NCBI RefSeq assembly: GCF_965363235.1
Contig: NC_134845.1
Coordinates: 67,113,261-67,177,260, forward strand
Direction: 5' to 3'
Source of the DNA: Mytilus galloprovincialis
Taxonomy: Eukaryota; Mollusca; Bivalvia; Mytilida; Mytilidae
Length of the DNA: 64,000 bases
Shown: in pieces, positions 22,700 to 33,791 of the stretch
Layout of the letters: the number at the start of each line of letters is the position of its first letter
Position numbering within the stretch: position 1 is the first letter of the stretch
Position numbers and translations under genes: made by a program
The notes under the pieces: model-generated
The model's input: the letters and a program-made list of their open reading frames with translations, nothing else
The model's database searches: none
What the model was told of the DNA's origin: nothing

Positions 22700-24205
22700 T
22701 TCGTCAATGACAGTTGCATCAGCTCTATCAATATCAGCTCCCCTAAACTTCTTGTAGAACATGGTTTTCTAAATCATACTGGTCTCTTACTATTTCTGTT
22801 ACATACCAGACTGCGGCAGCAATTTGAACAAGCGTTTTAGGATGGTATTAAATACTTCAGACGATAATTATTTCTTACACCTGAATACGGATTGTAGACG
22901 CTACTCGACTTTAATGTCCATCTACATGCGTGTTACTTAATTTCATTTTTCAACGACTGACTTTCACGTAAGTTGAACGTGAAATATTTCTCATGAATTA
23001 CGCGTATAATCTCGAGTAACGTAAAATTCCCGTGAACAAATGCATCTGTGTGCCGCAATTGAACATAATTTCATATAAAACATATACATGTACGGGTATT
23101 CTATATTGTAAACAAAGCAATAAAAAGTCCTGAAAAATTACTGATGAACAGACAGAGAGGTTTGCACCATTCACATAACCAATAAAAGATAGGAGCTAGA
23201 GGTTATATGTTCCATGTTAATTAAGACAGTATAACTTATACAGCCTGTTCCAGCAAATGTTACCCCCTTAAGGTGAAGCTACTGAGGAAAAAATTCGCTG
23301 TCGTTTTATCTAATCAATCAGGTGACGATACTTTGAGTGATGATCTTCGCAATCCAGCCTTGTCCTATTAGAGGCCTTACGCATTTCAATCTACGCAAAG
23401 ACCTTCTATCTCATCACGTTTAGTATATGTCGAGGATGTTAGCTTCACTGGGCGAAGAAAATCGACAAAAAAGGTAAACTAAAGAAACATGAGACAAGAA
23501 AAACAATAAAAAGGGAAATCAACAAGAGAACTGGTCAAGGAAAATGAAGATGAAGAACGAAGTTCTGAAATACTTGGTTAAAACAAACAAATCAAAGTAT
23601 CATGGATATTGTGATTCAGCCAATTTTGTAGCTAGTCGGTCATTTTTTCTGGCCACACTTTCAGTATTTGTTTTGTTATTTTGATTTTCGTAATCTCATT
23701 GTAAAATTCGATAATTATTTTGGTATTCCAATTGATGTAAAAATTCAAATGTAAAATGATATTATGCTATTGACAATTTGAAGAATGTTTTATATATACA
23801 ATTATATTGCTGGGTAATCAAATCATTACAACCGCTATTCAATTTCTTTGGTCAGTACTGTGTGTTAAGGAGATGTTTATATATGGTGAGATACTGGTTA
23901 CTTTTTCAATTGAAGTGCAATCGTCTCTCATTTTGGACTATGTATGATGAACGATATGCATTATTATTATTTTTTTTTGGGGGGGGGGGGGGTGCTGGTC
24001 GTCGCCACTTTATTACATATCATTATGTGTTTCGTGTCTTCTTGCTATTGACAGATTCTTTATTATCTCTACATAATTTTGAGCTTTGCATTGTCGTCTC
24101 TGTTAAAATCTTCATCCGAAAGCTTCCCTATATCTAGATAGTTTGGGAGGTAATCCGATTTTACCGAACTAGTTTGAAAACTAGGAGTTTTAGGCGCCTT
24201 TGGCA
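22700..24205. other. no gene recognised; one poly-G tract
   Basis: AT-rich non-coding sequence. A 14-base G run lies at 23979-23992. Open frames here lack domain-like character. Confidence 0.35.
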
Positions 24206-24209
24206 CAGA

Positions 24210-24640
24210 CTCCGTGCTTTGGCTGTCAGATGAGATGGCTAGCTTCTGCTTCTACAACGTAATTTACCCCCCCCCCCCCCAAGAGTGACTAGGGAAACGA
24301 AATATTGGTGAAAGTTAAATCGATAGGAAAGTCATGTAGAAAATCAATGACCTTTTTCGTTGTACCTATCAGAAAATTGTTACAGTTGACTGTTAGCTGT
24401 TCATGATTAATATCGGAATCACTCCATTTCTTTGACAATTTTTCCTCTAAAAATTACTTGATGTCTGCAAAATGACAGAATGGCATCTTATGGCCTTATC
24501 ATCTTCACAGACCAATTTAACATTACAAAACTTTCCTGCACGGTATGCATCTTGCAGTCTATCGACGAAAGGATAAGAAAAAGTTTTGGACCTACGAGCT
24601 CCACACGTTACGAAAAGGATACAGGAATGATAAAAAAAAA
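24210..24640 (-). pseudogene. BTB/POZ domain pseudogene
   Basis: The minus strand reads YPFVDRLQDAYRAGKFCNVK, LVCEDDKAIRCHSVILQTSS, then after a one-base frame change FLEEKLSKKWSDSDINHEQL, NNFLIGTTKKVIDFLHDFP, and later VVEAEASHLI. This is the standard BTB order: the 'aHk' alpha-helix, the 'S.yF' position, then the closing helices. BTB domains mediate dimerisation, often as CUL3 adaptors, but no Kelch, BACK or MATH part was found. A frameshift near 24447 and a C14 run (24267-24280) mark it as broken. Confidence 0.6.
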
Positions 24641-24659
24641 TGATTTCATACACCACATC

Positions 24660-25520
24660 GTCCTTTTTATCTTGTTATATTGGCCAATGGACGTTGCAAA
24701 CTCTAACCACCAATTTTGTAAATAATCTTGAAATCCATTCATTCAAATTATGACTTATTTACGAGGTAGTTAAAGTCACGTGCAACATGTACATTGCGCT
24801 ACAAAAGTTTCTTGTAATCTACATCCGATATCACCTCGAGATGTGCACGCCAGTTAAAGCTAGTTTGTCTAACGAAATGGTGCGTTTATTTTTTATCGTT
24901 TTGTAAATATTTTAAACATCGTATTACGTACATACTAAATAGTTTTAAAATTACATTGATAGGAACTCTACATTTGTATTTGTGTATCAAATGAATTAAC
25001 CTTTGCACTGATTAATCCACACGCTCACAGTTGTGTATGTCATGTGTTGCTATTTTATATAGGCACGTACATACCACAAAAGTTTTAACCATTAGTAAAC
25101 AACAAATGAACTGTGCATGTTCATGAGGGGGGTGCATGACTTTCCCTAGTATATCCACACATTTAAATACTTCCTTGAGGATAGAAATTTCGTAAGTAAT
25201 AGCAACGTCAAAACAACTTACGTTGGGAGACATATTGTTGTATGTATTTTAACACGAACTGACAAGGAGAATGTGGCGTAAATCAGAATCAGTACATAGA
25301 GGTAAATTAGCGAAATAGATTGCATTATGCATCTATGCAGGTTATTTCTTTTTTGTACCTAAGAAGAGTTGGGTACACGAAATATATATAAAACTTAATT
25401 CTTATTCTTAACTGCTACTTCAGCATCACATGTGTTCACATCTGCTTCTTTACTCTAAAAATTGTGGTTTGTTTAAATAATTTGATGGTTGGCAAAATAT
25501 AAACAAGAGGCTAAAAATCT
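24660..25520. other. no recognised feature
   Basis: Non-coding AT-rich sequence. The 5' part may be the upstream flank of the BTB pseudogene. Confidence 0.3.
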
Positions 25521-25526
25521 TAAGGT

Positions 25527-25676
25527 TTAGCCTCTTGTATACCCAAACTTTTGATAACTATGTCAAAGTATTTGCATAAAGGAAAATACTGCCAAACAGA
25601 TTAGCCTCTTGTATACCTAAACTTTTGATAAATATGTCAAAGTATTTGCATAAAGGAAAATACTGCCAAACAGATT
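25527..25676 (+). repeat. tandem duplication, about 74-base unit
   Basis: The phrase from 'tagcctcttgtatac' to 'actgccaaacagatt' occurs twice in a row with about two differences, the copies starting near 25528 and 25602. Confidence 0.85.
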
Positions 25677-25762
25677 GGGAAACTGCTTTCCTGACTGTTA
25701 AAAACAATAACTTTCAAGGCCAATATCATATGTTTCATAATAAAATTAAAATAAGGAGGTTA

Positions 25763-26035
25763 GGCAGCAACCATTTGATTTTCTGGGGGGGGGGGGGGGG
25801 GGGGGGGGGCTATGGTTTTTTTTTCTGGACAATCTATTTTTTTTGCGACAAGTCGAAAACAATTTTTTTCTTTCAATTTTAGCATTACATAGTGGCAGCT
25901 GAGGGTGAAACAAACAATTTTTTTTTCTCAGAATCCAAAACAAATTATTTTTTTCTCAGAATCCAAAACAAATTATTTTTTTCTCCAAAAAAAACATAGC
26001 CCCCCCCCCCCCCAGAAAATCAAATGGTTGCTGCC
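25763..26035. mobile_element. PIF/Harbinger-like MITE, copy 2
   Basis: It has the same termini as copy 1 (GGCAGCAACCATTTGATTTT and its inverse) with TTA target duplications (25760-25762 and 26036-26038). The G tract in the left repeat is 25 bases here (25785-25809) against 8 in copy 1, and the matching C tract is 14 bases (26000-26013). The phrase 'agaatccaaaacaaattatt' is duplicated near its right end. Confidence 0.87.
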
Positions 26036-26102
26036 TTACTGTTAAGACACACAAGATAATCCAGTTAACCAGGTACATAAAGAACAGTTAATATGAAATT
26101 AA

Positions 26103-26220
26103 GGGGATGCGGTATGATTGCCAATGAGACACCTTTCCACCAAGTAACTTAAAAGAAAATATCTACATGTCACCATAAATTGCCAGGAGTAAAACAATGG
26201 TGAGTGCCCAAACATTTCTC
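26103..26220 (+). repeat. short copy of the 'attgccaatgagacaac' repeat
   Basis: 'gatgcggtatgattgccaat' and 'gagacacctttccacc' match the repeat at 8119. The copy is short. Confidence 0.5.
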
Positions 26221-26356
26221 TGACCAGAGATAGTGATATTACAGCACTATAATATGATTCTGAAAAAGTTATATTTCCATTGCAAAGATCAAATATGTGT
26301 AGAACCTTAACATGTCTTATTATTTATAATTTGACAAAAAATATAAAATAAAAGCT

Positions 26357-26594
26357 ATCTTTGGATATTTTCACTCTGGTTTTATCTAGAGTAGTTCTGA
26401 AGTCTCCATCTTTTTGAGGTTGTTAGTCCCTGCCCTCGTCAATTTGCTAGGTCAGCACGGAAAAACAACAAAGGCATCACCTTTCTGATTACGAAATATC
26501 CAGGGCTGCTTTCTTTTTAAGTCTTTTGCATGATTTTCTATATTGTTTCTCCATCAACTGTAACATCTACACTCTCAATTAACTTCACATTCTT
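26357..26594 (-). pseudogene. BEN-domain exon, broken copy
   Basis: It is the paralogue of the exon at 29927-30161. The donor has changed from GTAGCT to ATAGCT, and an extra T in the run near 26410 shifts the frame. It is the non-functional partner of the duplicated pair. Confidence 0.65.
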
Positions 26595-27235
26595 CTGAAA
26601 TGCAATAGTTCCATATTTGATATATTACAAAGTGAATATGTGATGATAATGATGTCATTACGGGACAACACGCTTATCTTCAAAATTTAATGATATTATA
26701 CTGTCAAGTAAAATATACATATAAATACCAATAAACCTTAAATGTATGAGGAGTTAGTAATTCTACGTTAATACTGTTATAGAGTGTAAACATTTAACAT
26801 GTAGAAGTTAATTTTAATTACTAAACAAAAATAATAAAGAGAAGGATTTCCTTAAAAAATTATGTGTCCTCATCAGGTACTTATTACTTCGTTTAAAAGT
26901 TCTAAATGCACATATTTATTAAATGATATGGAAAAACCCTAATACGGATAAATCAGCATGTGCAATACTGAAAACGTTCCACAAGATTTAATATTGCTAT
27001 TCGAACAGGGCCAATACAGAAAAAGGCGGAAAAAAGCTGTATTGGCCCATGGGTTATACAGGATGTTCACTTTCGGTTTTTATTTGTTTTATGCCATCAC
27101 TAACTATAGAAATATCGTTATGCATAAACAGGTTTGTATTATATTTTTTTAAATTAAAATAATAAGTTATCTTTTTTTCAATCTTATGTTTTTGTAGTCT
27201 CATCAGAAGGAGCAATCTCTTTCATCGATACCACA

Positions 27236-27545
27236 TTACCATTCAAGTAATGTAGAAGTCAGCACCATTTCTACTGGCGCAAATTGCGCCAGTAGAAATG
27301 GTGCAATCTTGTAAATTTCCTCCTTCTCAACCACAAACTTCCCAGTACTTTTATACGCTGGTAGATTATTAATGCCAACACTGAACTTGACGTCGTCAAA
27401 CTTTATTATGCCTCTCTTTGTCCCACTGATTGATGAGCCTCCTCTATACACTCTTTTGTCTTTGCCTATAAATTTTACGTATACTTCGTCGCCTATATTA
27501 TATTCGGATGGTGGATATTTTGCCAAACCTTTTTTATTGACGTGG
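27236..27545 (-). pseudogene. SH3-like exon, copy 1a
   Basis: The minus strand reads YNIGDEVYVKFIGKDKRVYR, then GTKRGIIKFDDVKFSVGINN and TGKFVVEKEEIYKIAPF. The DEVYVKF and GIIKFDD strands suggest a small beta-barrel. A 43-base palindrome at 27262-27304 is inserted within the 3' part and changes the frame's ending (LLAQFAPVEMVLTS). Role unknown; probably part of the same gene family as the BEN exon. Confidence 0.45.
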
Positions 27546-27571
27546 TATGAAAAGTTATCTTTTTTTCAATC

Positions 27572-27794
27572 TTATGTAGTCTCATCAGAAGGAGCAATCT
27601 CTGTCATCGATATCACATTACCATTCAAGTAATGTAGAAATGGTGCTATTTTGTTAATTTCCTCCTTCTTTACCACAAACTTCCCAGTAGTTTTATACGC
27701 TGATAGATTATTGATGCCAACACTGAACTTGACGTCGTCAAACTTTATTATGCCTCTCTTTGTCCCACTGAATAAAAGTTGAGCTGTCATGGTT
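27572..27794 (-). CDS. SH3-like exon, copy 1b
   Basis: After acceptor TTTTTCAG, the exon AACC-ATGACAGCTC opens a 72-codon frame: MTAQLLFSGTKRGIIKFDDV, KFSVGINNLSAYKTTGKFVV, then APFLHYLNGNVISMTEIAPS and a stop. It lacks the palindrome and most likely shows the ancestral exon. It may be a short protein or a terminal exon of a BEN-type gene. Confidence 0.4.
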
Positions 27795-28012
27795 CTGAAA
27801 AAAATATATTTGAATTGAATATTAAATTTTATATCATCTTATACAACAAATCATCAAAAACATATAAACAAATTACAAAATCTAATCCGGTAGATGGTTC
27901 AAAAGTGAAACGTGATCTTTTAACATTCCCTAAAATATGTCACCAGTCACATTATATATCAAGTATTATGAACGATTTACCACAAAGAATTCTGGAACAT
28001 ATACACTACTAA

Positions 28013-29900
28013 CCTTTTGGTCGATTCCATGCAGATTTGGGGTCATATAATTTTCATTGTAAACTGAAACTGCATTAAAGGGAAAATTCGCAAAAAAATT
28101 AAAATTTGATATTATGTTCATCCTAAATAAATAAGTCTAGATAAGTGAGTTATTAGATTTTTAAAATCGACTCTAAATTCTCGGTAAGACGCCATCTTGA
28201 AAACTAATGACCACGGATATCTAATTACCACAAAGTCCTAGTACACGGCATGACATGTCCGTTAATCAGTGTTAATATGACTTGTCAAGCTGATGGATTT
28301 TCTATCCGACCAAGTAATGGAAGCTGAAGAAGTCTACATAGTTTTCAAGATCATCAAATCAAGTAATGCTTCACTAAGATTAATAAGAATAATTTAAAAA
28401 ATACTTTAAAAAACATCTTAATTTTTTAAGAGGGTTAAATATTCAACGTACAATGCTAGGGTCAGGTTAAAAAGCTGTAAATGATATAATATCGGACAAT
28501 GGTTTTAGCTGGTCAATAAATTTACATTTTTGGTACCCAGATAAAGTATCAAGTATTGTATGAATTATGCTATAATAATGTTAAAGTATGAATTATGCTA
28601 TAATAATGTTAAAGTAGTCTCAATAAAGTGAAAAAAAAGTCCGGTGAAACTCGTGGGATTCTTTCTATGTCTGTCTGCTATTGAGGGTTATTGTTGTTGC
28701 ATAATTTTAATTCATATGCATCATTTAAATTAAATAAATGTAGGTTTACCTATAATACCCCTTCAGCCGAAATGGAGTCTTCCATATTATCGTTTCGAGT
28801 TGTCTCCCTTCCGGAAGTATTTCCCGTCAAAATCGAAATACAATACGACTCGTCAAGAAAAATTAACTCGTTAGATGTCGATAAACGTCCTATTAATATA
28901 TTAAGAACGATCTCAATTTAAACAGAGAATTGTGTACGGAAAGGAGTCATTCCCACTGACCCAAAGAAAATTAATATTTAAAGACTTAGAAATGGGGTTC
29001 TTCCTAGAATTAACGGTGATAAGATACGAAGTGAAATACTTTCTAACTCTCAGTGACTGCTGTGGAAAGTAAACCTGGAATTGATAGTACAAAAATAAAA
29101 CAAATAAGTACATTGCTCATACACTTGTATCCGGGATTGGCTATTTTTAAAGTTGAGTTACTATTCAGATACATTTTGCATGTGCAGTCGAATTAGTTTT
29201 GAAAATAATACTATCCAGCTGTACCAGGGCTGCCAAAAATGCGTGAGACTCACGCATGTTCATGCTTTTTTGCGGCAGTATCCTTGGATCTATTTTTTCC
29301 CTCTTTGACCTTTTCAATTTTGACCAAATCTCACTCATTTGCTTAATGAAAAGTTGGCAGAACTGCTATACATGTGTCAATCAAAACTATGGCAATCGTA
29401 TCCCTCAGAGCATTCTGCTCTTTGATTTAGTTTTGTTACTTATTTGAATTCAAATAAAATAATATAGCATCAAATATAATTAAATAATTCCATGGCGATT
29501 AACTTGTATACGTCAACACCTCGAAAATATATTTTAAACTTGTGTATTAAACGCAACCTCCTGTCTTATAATCCACTGATTCAAATAGACAGTCGCACCT
29601 GGCATGGAGTGCCCTAGAGGCCAAGCTAATTACCAATCTGCAAATAACATCTTACCTTCACAAGTATTGTCGGAGAATACTACACACATCGCATCAACCT
29701 AGTAATAACGTAGATAGTAAAAGGTCAATAAGCGTAAACCTATATATTGTCTTAACAGTTTAAAGATATATACTTCAATTTATTCACTTTATCAGTATGA
29801 AAAAGCATATCTGAAAGCAAAACAATTATAATAAAAATTTCTTGTGCTGTCTACAAAAATAAATCGAAATATTTAGGGAAATATAGAAAAATTATCTCAT
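28013..29900. other. no gene recognised
   Basis: AT-rich. A 26-base phrase ('gtatgaattatgctataata') is duplicated in tandem near 28558-28613. A plus-strand open frame at 28691-28921 holds 'gagttgtctcccttccgga', which I recall as a repeated promoter-like phrase in mussels, so it is not called as a gene. Confidence 0.3.
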
Positions 29901-29926
29901 GAATGTGTATATAAAATAAAAGCTAC

Positions 29927-30161
29927 CTTTGGCTATTTTCACTCTGGTTTTATCTAGAGCAGGTCTGAAGACTCCATCTTTTGAGGTTGTTAGTCCCTGC
30001 CCTCGTGAATTTGCTAGGTCAGCACAGGAAAACAACAAAGGCATCACCTTTCTGATTACGAAATATTCAGGGCGGCTTTCTTTTTGAGTCTTTTGCATGA
30101 TTTTCTTTATTGTTTCTTCATCAACTGTAACATCTGCACTCTCAATTAACTTCACATTCGT
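29927..30161 (-). CDS. BEN-domain exon
   Basis: An internal exon with acceptor TTTCAG and donor GTAGCT, 235 bases, open throughout. It reads VKLIESADVTVDEETIKKIM then PEYFVIRKVMPLLFSCADLA and SRGQGLTTSKDGVFRPALDK. The order of a helix with paired hydrophobics, 'LFS..dLa.S.g.G', then 'aLD..rv' is that of a BEN domain, a DNA- and protein-binding module of chromatin factors and some viruses. The rest of the gene was not assembled. The upstream SH3-like exon in this copy (30780-30935) is broken, so the gene may not be functional. Confidence 0.55.
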
Positions 30162-30779
30162 CTGAAATGCAATAGTTCCTTATTTGATAGATTACAAAGT
30201 GAATATGTGATGATAATGATGTCATTACGAGACAACAAACTTATCTTCAAATGATATTATACTTTCAAGTAAAATATACATATATATACCAATAAACCCT
30301 AAATGTATGAGGAATTAGTAATTCTACGTTAATACTATTATAGAGTGTAAACATTAAACATGTAGAAGTTAATTTTAATTACTAAACAAAAAATTATAAA
30401 GAGAAGGATTTCCTTAAAAAATTATGTGTCCTCATCAGGTACTTATTACTTCTTTTAAAAGTTCTAAATGCATATATTTATTAAATGATATGAAAAAAAA
30501 ACCTTATACGGATAAATCAGCATGTGCAATACTGAAAACGTTCCACAAGATTTAATATTGCTCTTCGAACAGGGCCAATACAGAAAAATGGCGGAAAAAG
30601 CTGTATTGGCCCATTACTTAACTATAGAAATATCGTTATGCATAAACAAGTTTATATTATATTTTTTAAATTAAAATAATAAATTGTCTTTTTTCAATCT
30701 TATGTTTTTGTAGTCTCATCAGAAGGAGCAATCTCTGTCATCGATATCACATTACCATTCAAGCAATGAAGAAGTCAGC

Positions 30780-30935
30780 ACCATTTCTACTGTAAAAATG
30801 GTGCTATCTTGTAAAGTTCCTCCTTCTCAACCACAAACTTCCCAGTACTTTTATACGCTGATAGATTAAAACGTCAAACTTTATTATGATTCTCTTTGTC
30901 CCACTGAATGAAAGTTGAGCTGTCATGGTTCTGAA
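30780..30935 (-). pseudogene. SH3-like exon, copy 2, broken
   Basis: It starts like copy 1b (MTAQLSFSGTKR), but sequence loss after KFD removes the DDVKFSVGINN part and shifts the frame. It also carries the precursor of the palindrome seen in copy 1a. Confidence 0.5.
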
Positions 30936-30960
30936 AAAATATATTTGAAATGTATATAAA

Positions 30961-31052
30961 ATATTCAACAAGTGACCGAACAACACATTAATTTACAAAT
31001 GCGCATAGCGCATGAGTCAATTATCAGTGTTGTTCGGTCACCAGTTGAATAT
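30961..31052. repeat. foldback, 26-bp arms
   Basis: ATATTCAACAAGTGACCGAA at 30961 is the near inverse of the arm at 31027-31052 (24 of 26 bases pair), around a 40-base loop that itself contains GCGCATAGCGCAT. It marks the end of the transposase-like frame to its right. Confidence 0.8.
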
Positions 31053-31961
31053 TTTTCGATATAATAATTACATGTATTCATATTATCTTGAAAGAATCTT
31101 TTTAATTGATCTGCCATTCCTAAATCATAAAATTCCAAGGTTTTTGCCCGATTTCTTATACATGCGTTCATGTCAGGGAGTGAATTCTGACAATTTTCAC
31201 AGTAAAAATGATGTTTAGGTTCTTTGTAGTTTAGACACTTCTTTAATGTCTCTTTCAAATTGTAAACTGATTTTGGCAATTTACAATTTGATGGCAGAAG
31301 TGCTGAAAGAAGCTGTAAAAGTTCATCAAAGCCTTCCTTTGATAACGAGTTCTTAGTAACATACAACATAATTAAAACATATGCTTTATATTGCGAAAAC
31401 TTGCATCCATAATACAAAGATTTGTCCATTTTATTTCTTAAAGAATTTTCAACTTCAGATTGTCCACCATCTGAATTAGAATCAGAATTTTCGAACACAT
31501 AATCATCACTTTCAGATGTATTCTGAGAGTCTGAGACATCTGTGGCTGACAATGAACTATATTATTCATCTAATGAAGTTGTTAAACTGCTGAAGTTTAG
31601 TTCACTACTGACTTTAGATCCATAAGTATCTATTTCTGTCAAACTAATGTCATTTTGTAACTGTTGATCATTAGTGTCCATATCTCGGTTATCATTTTCA
31701 TCAGGCGTGGATTCATCGGATAAATTTAAATCGCTGTCCGACGATAAAGTCGAGGTTTCTATTTATGTTTGTGTAAACCATGTATTTCTTACGTGATTCC
31801 TGTTGCCAGTGTTGGGTTTACCAGTCTTATAATTATTTGGTTTGTCTGGTATGATGTTATGATATTTTGCATTCCTTTTTGAAAATCCGTGAAAAAAATA
31901 TAGCTTTTGTAACGTCTCTTTTTAGGAGTTTGAAACTCTTCCTCTGAAGATGAGCTTTCCA
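30990..31961 (-). pseudogene. CACTA/EnSpm-like transposase fragment (N-terminal)
   Basis: Reading minus from about 31961 (MESSSSEEEFQTPKKRR), an acidic Ser/Asp-rich N-terminus leads into FSQYKAYVLIMLYVTKNSLS, GFDELLQLLSALLPSNCKLP, SVYNLKETLKK, then YCENCQNSLPD and LGMADQLKRFFQ. This order is typical of the N-terminal part of animal EnSpm/CACTA 'tnp2' transposases. Stops and frame changes between 31553 and 31950 show it is broken, and the catalytic region is absent. Family assignment is from memory of the motif order. Confidence 0.5.
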
Positions 31962-32484
31962 TTTACAATGTAGCGCTTTTAGTTTGAAAAGAAATGTTTA
32001 CAACCCTATGCAAAACGAAACTATAAAAATAACGAAACGAAATTCATTGTACTAACACTTTCAATGTATTTTCTAATGACATCACCATTTTTACAAATTC
32101 TTATCATGTTTTTTTCAAAATAGATTCATATTACAAAAAGATAAAACATTATCATCAGTGATACTTCTCTTCTTTATCTTCCGATAATTTCTTTTTTCCC
32201 CTTTGGAGGATGTAATTTTAATTTCCCGCGTTAGTTTCGTAATTTCAATCATTCCAAATCATTCAACCACTGGACATCTCTAGATGATTTTTGTTTTATT
32301 TTCAAAAGCGTGAAAATAATGAATAACAATTACGTTGTATTGCATTAGTAGTTTGATTAAAAATATTCGATATTGATATATCAAATACGAAACTTTCTGT
32401 TTACATTGAGAATATGACGGGCCAGTATCAGTATCGGTTTTTTTTTTAACGGCGCAGTTTGACTGACCGTACAAGAAGTAAAAT
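31962..32484. other. no recognised feature
   Basis: Intergenic sequence between the minus-strand transposase fragment and the small plus-strand frame at 32485. It may hold upstream sequence for both; no promoter motif can be named. Confidence 0.3.
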
Positions 32485-32640
32485 ATGGAACCAATAAAGA
32501 AGATATTTGGAATTGTAGATTGGGACGATAACACCACAAATAGTATCACTCGGACAACTATTCGTTATCCAAGGAAGGGGTTAGAAGAATATGTCGTTGA
32601 CGAAAGAGTTGAGGCAAATTGTCTTATTGATAAATCATGA
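32485..32640 (+). CDS. small ORF, possible SH3-like first exon
   Basis: ATG at 32485 opens 51 codons to TGA: MEPIKKIFGIVDWDDNTTNS, then RTTIRYPRKGLEEYVVDERV and EANCLIDKS. The 'GIVDWDD...S...' and 'YVVDERVEA' strands resemble the N-terminal barrel of invertebrate BEN-type proteins and the fragment at 19027. It may be a small gene or a first exon whose donor was missed. Family similarity is inference. Confidence 0.35.
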   Translation: MEPIKKIFGIVDWDDNTTNSITRTTIRYPRKGLEEYVVDERVEANCLIDKS

Positions 32641-32944
32641 TGTTGACCTCAGCTGACCCAATATGTTAGTGGTTGGAAAGTAAAAATATGTTTTCAAATA
32701 TATTGATACCTTAATTAACATGCATATCTCTACTTATATGTGATGAGGAGTGGTAGAAGTGCTACTAAAACATTAAAATCCAATTAAGATGACAGATTAA
32801 CACTTGTTTTATTAAACAAGAAATAGAAAAATCCAATGACAACATAACAGATTTCCATAGTATTATAATTAATAATTATATGAATTGTCCCTGTATCTTT
32901 TCGTTTGGTCATGTAGCCCATTGTGTTCTTATGCCCAACCTACG
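32641..32944. other. no recognised feature
   Basis: AT-rich sequence before the pearl-like repeat. Confidence 0.3.
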
Positions 32945-33225
32945 ATAGTAGAGGGGCATTATGTTTTCTGGTCTGTGGGTCCGTTCGTCCGTCTGTTCGT
33001 TCGTTCGTCTGTCCAGTTTCAGGTTAAAGTTTTTGGTGTAGGTAGTTTTCGATGAAGTTGATTTCCAATCAACCTGAAACTTAGTATATATGTTCCTTAT
33101 GATATGATCTTTCTAATTTTAATGTCAAATTAGAGTTCTGACCCCAATTGCACGGTCCACTGAACATAGAAAATGATAGTGCGAGTGGGGCATCAGTGTA
33201 CTGGGGACACATTCTTGTTCGGTTT
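32945..33225 (+). mobile_element. pearl/MgE-like bivalve repeat
   Basis: It opens 'gtagaggggcattatgtttt', then a GTTC/GTCT-type tetranucleotide stretch ('cgttcgttcgttcgtctgtc'), 'aggttaaagtttttggtgta', and ends 'gtgtactggggacacattct'. I recall this order from bivalve pearl-type (CvE/MgE) or helentron-associated elements. Terminal structure was not established. Confidence 0.5.
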
Positions 33226-33791
33226 GTTTGTAACGGATTGCTGCTTTGAATTCGGCTAGCTTACTGTCATTATGGTCCTTTAGTTCTAATTTTTTGTACA
33301 TAATGGATCTTGCTGTACCTTCACTTTTACTTGTAATTCCAATTTTTTCTTTCGCCCCTCTTCTTATAGTTGTTATTGTCTCCTTTTTTTCTTCCAGGAA
33401 ACCGTCTAATGTTCGGATAATTCTGTCCTTGGAGTATTTCTTGTCTCTTCCGTGATGTTCTTCAGTATATCCGTAAACAAATTGTTCATTTCAACATTTA
33501 ATGGGAGATATTATGGACATAATTGTGCAAATCGTGATACAAGCATGAAATTTGGTATAAAGGTTGACTAAATGATACTAAAAAAAATCCGCTGCTGGCC
33601 ACCACACATTTCGGAAATGGCGTCATTACAAATTTACAATAATTCGTTAATCCTTTAAAAGGTGTGTTATATGTAAAATCCAATGTTAGATTTGATAAAA
33701 AGTAAATGACAATTCCTAAATTACGACTAGACAATACATTAATGAAACTAAAGGTGATTTCCGGTTTCAAGCAACTTCACAAGGGATGTAT
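33226..33791. other. no gene recognised
   Basis: The stretch 33500-33620 ('gggagatattatggacataa') resembles, from memory, repetitive bivalve sequence. It ends at the truncated LINE. Confidence 0.3.

Larger units (their letters stand above)
26342..27815 (-). repeat. duplicated block carrying BEN and SH3-like exons, copy 1
   Basis: This block matches 29911-30945 from 'tataaaataaaagcta' onward, through the hairpin 'gggccaatacag' to the SH3-like exon. The SH3-like exon occurs twice in this copy (27236-27545 and 27572-27794), so the block has its own internal tandem duplication. Copy 2 lacks about 45 bases seen here near 27053-27095. Confidence 0.85.
29911..30945 (-). repeat. duplicated block carrying BEN and SH3-like exons, copy 2
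   Basis: Second copy of the block at 26342-27815, about 3.5 kb downstream in the same orientation. Confidence 0.85.

Noticed and set aside
28691-28921. 76-codon gene
   Set aside because: No domain or splice support, and it overlaps a phrase I recall as repetitive in mussels.
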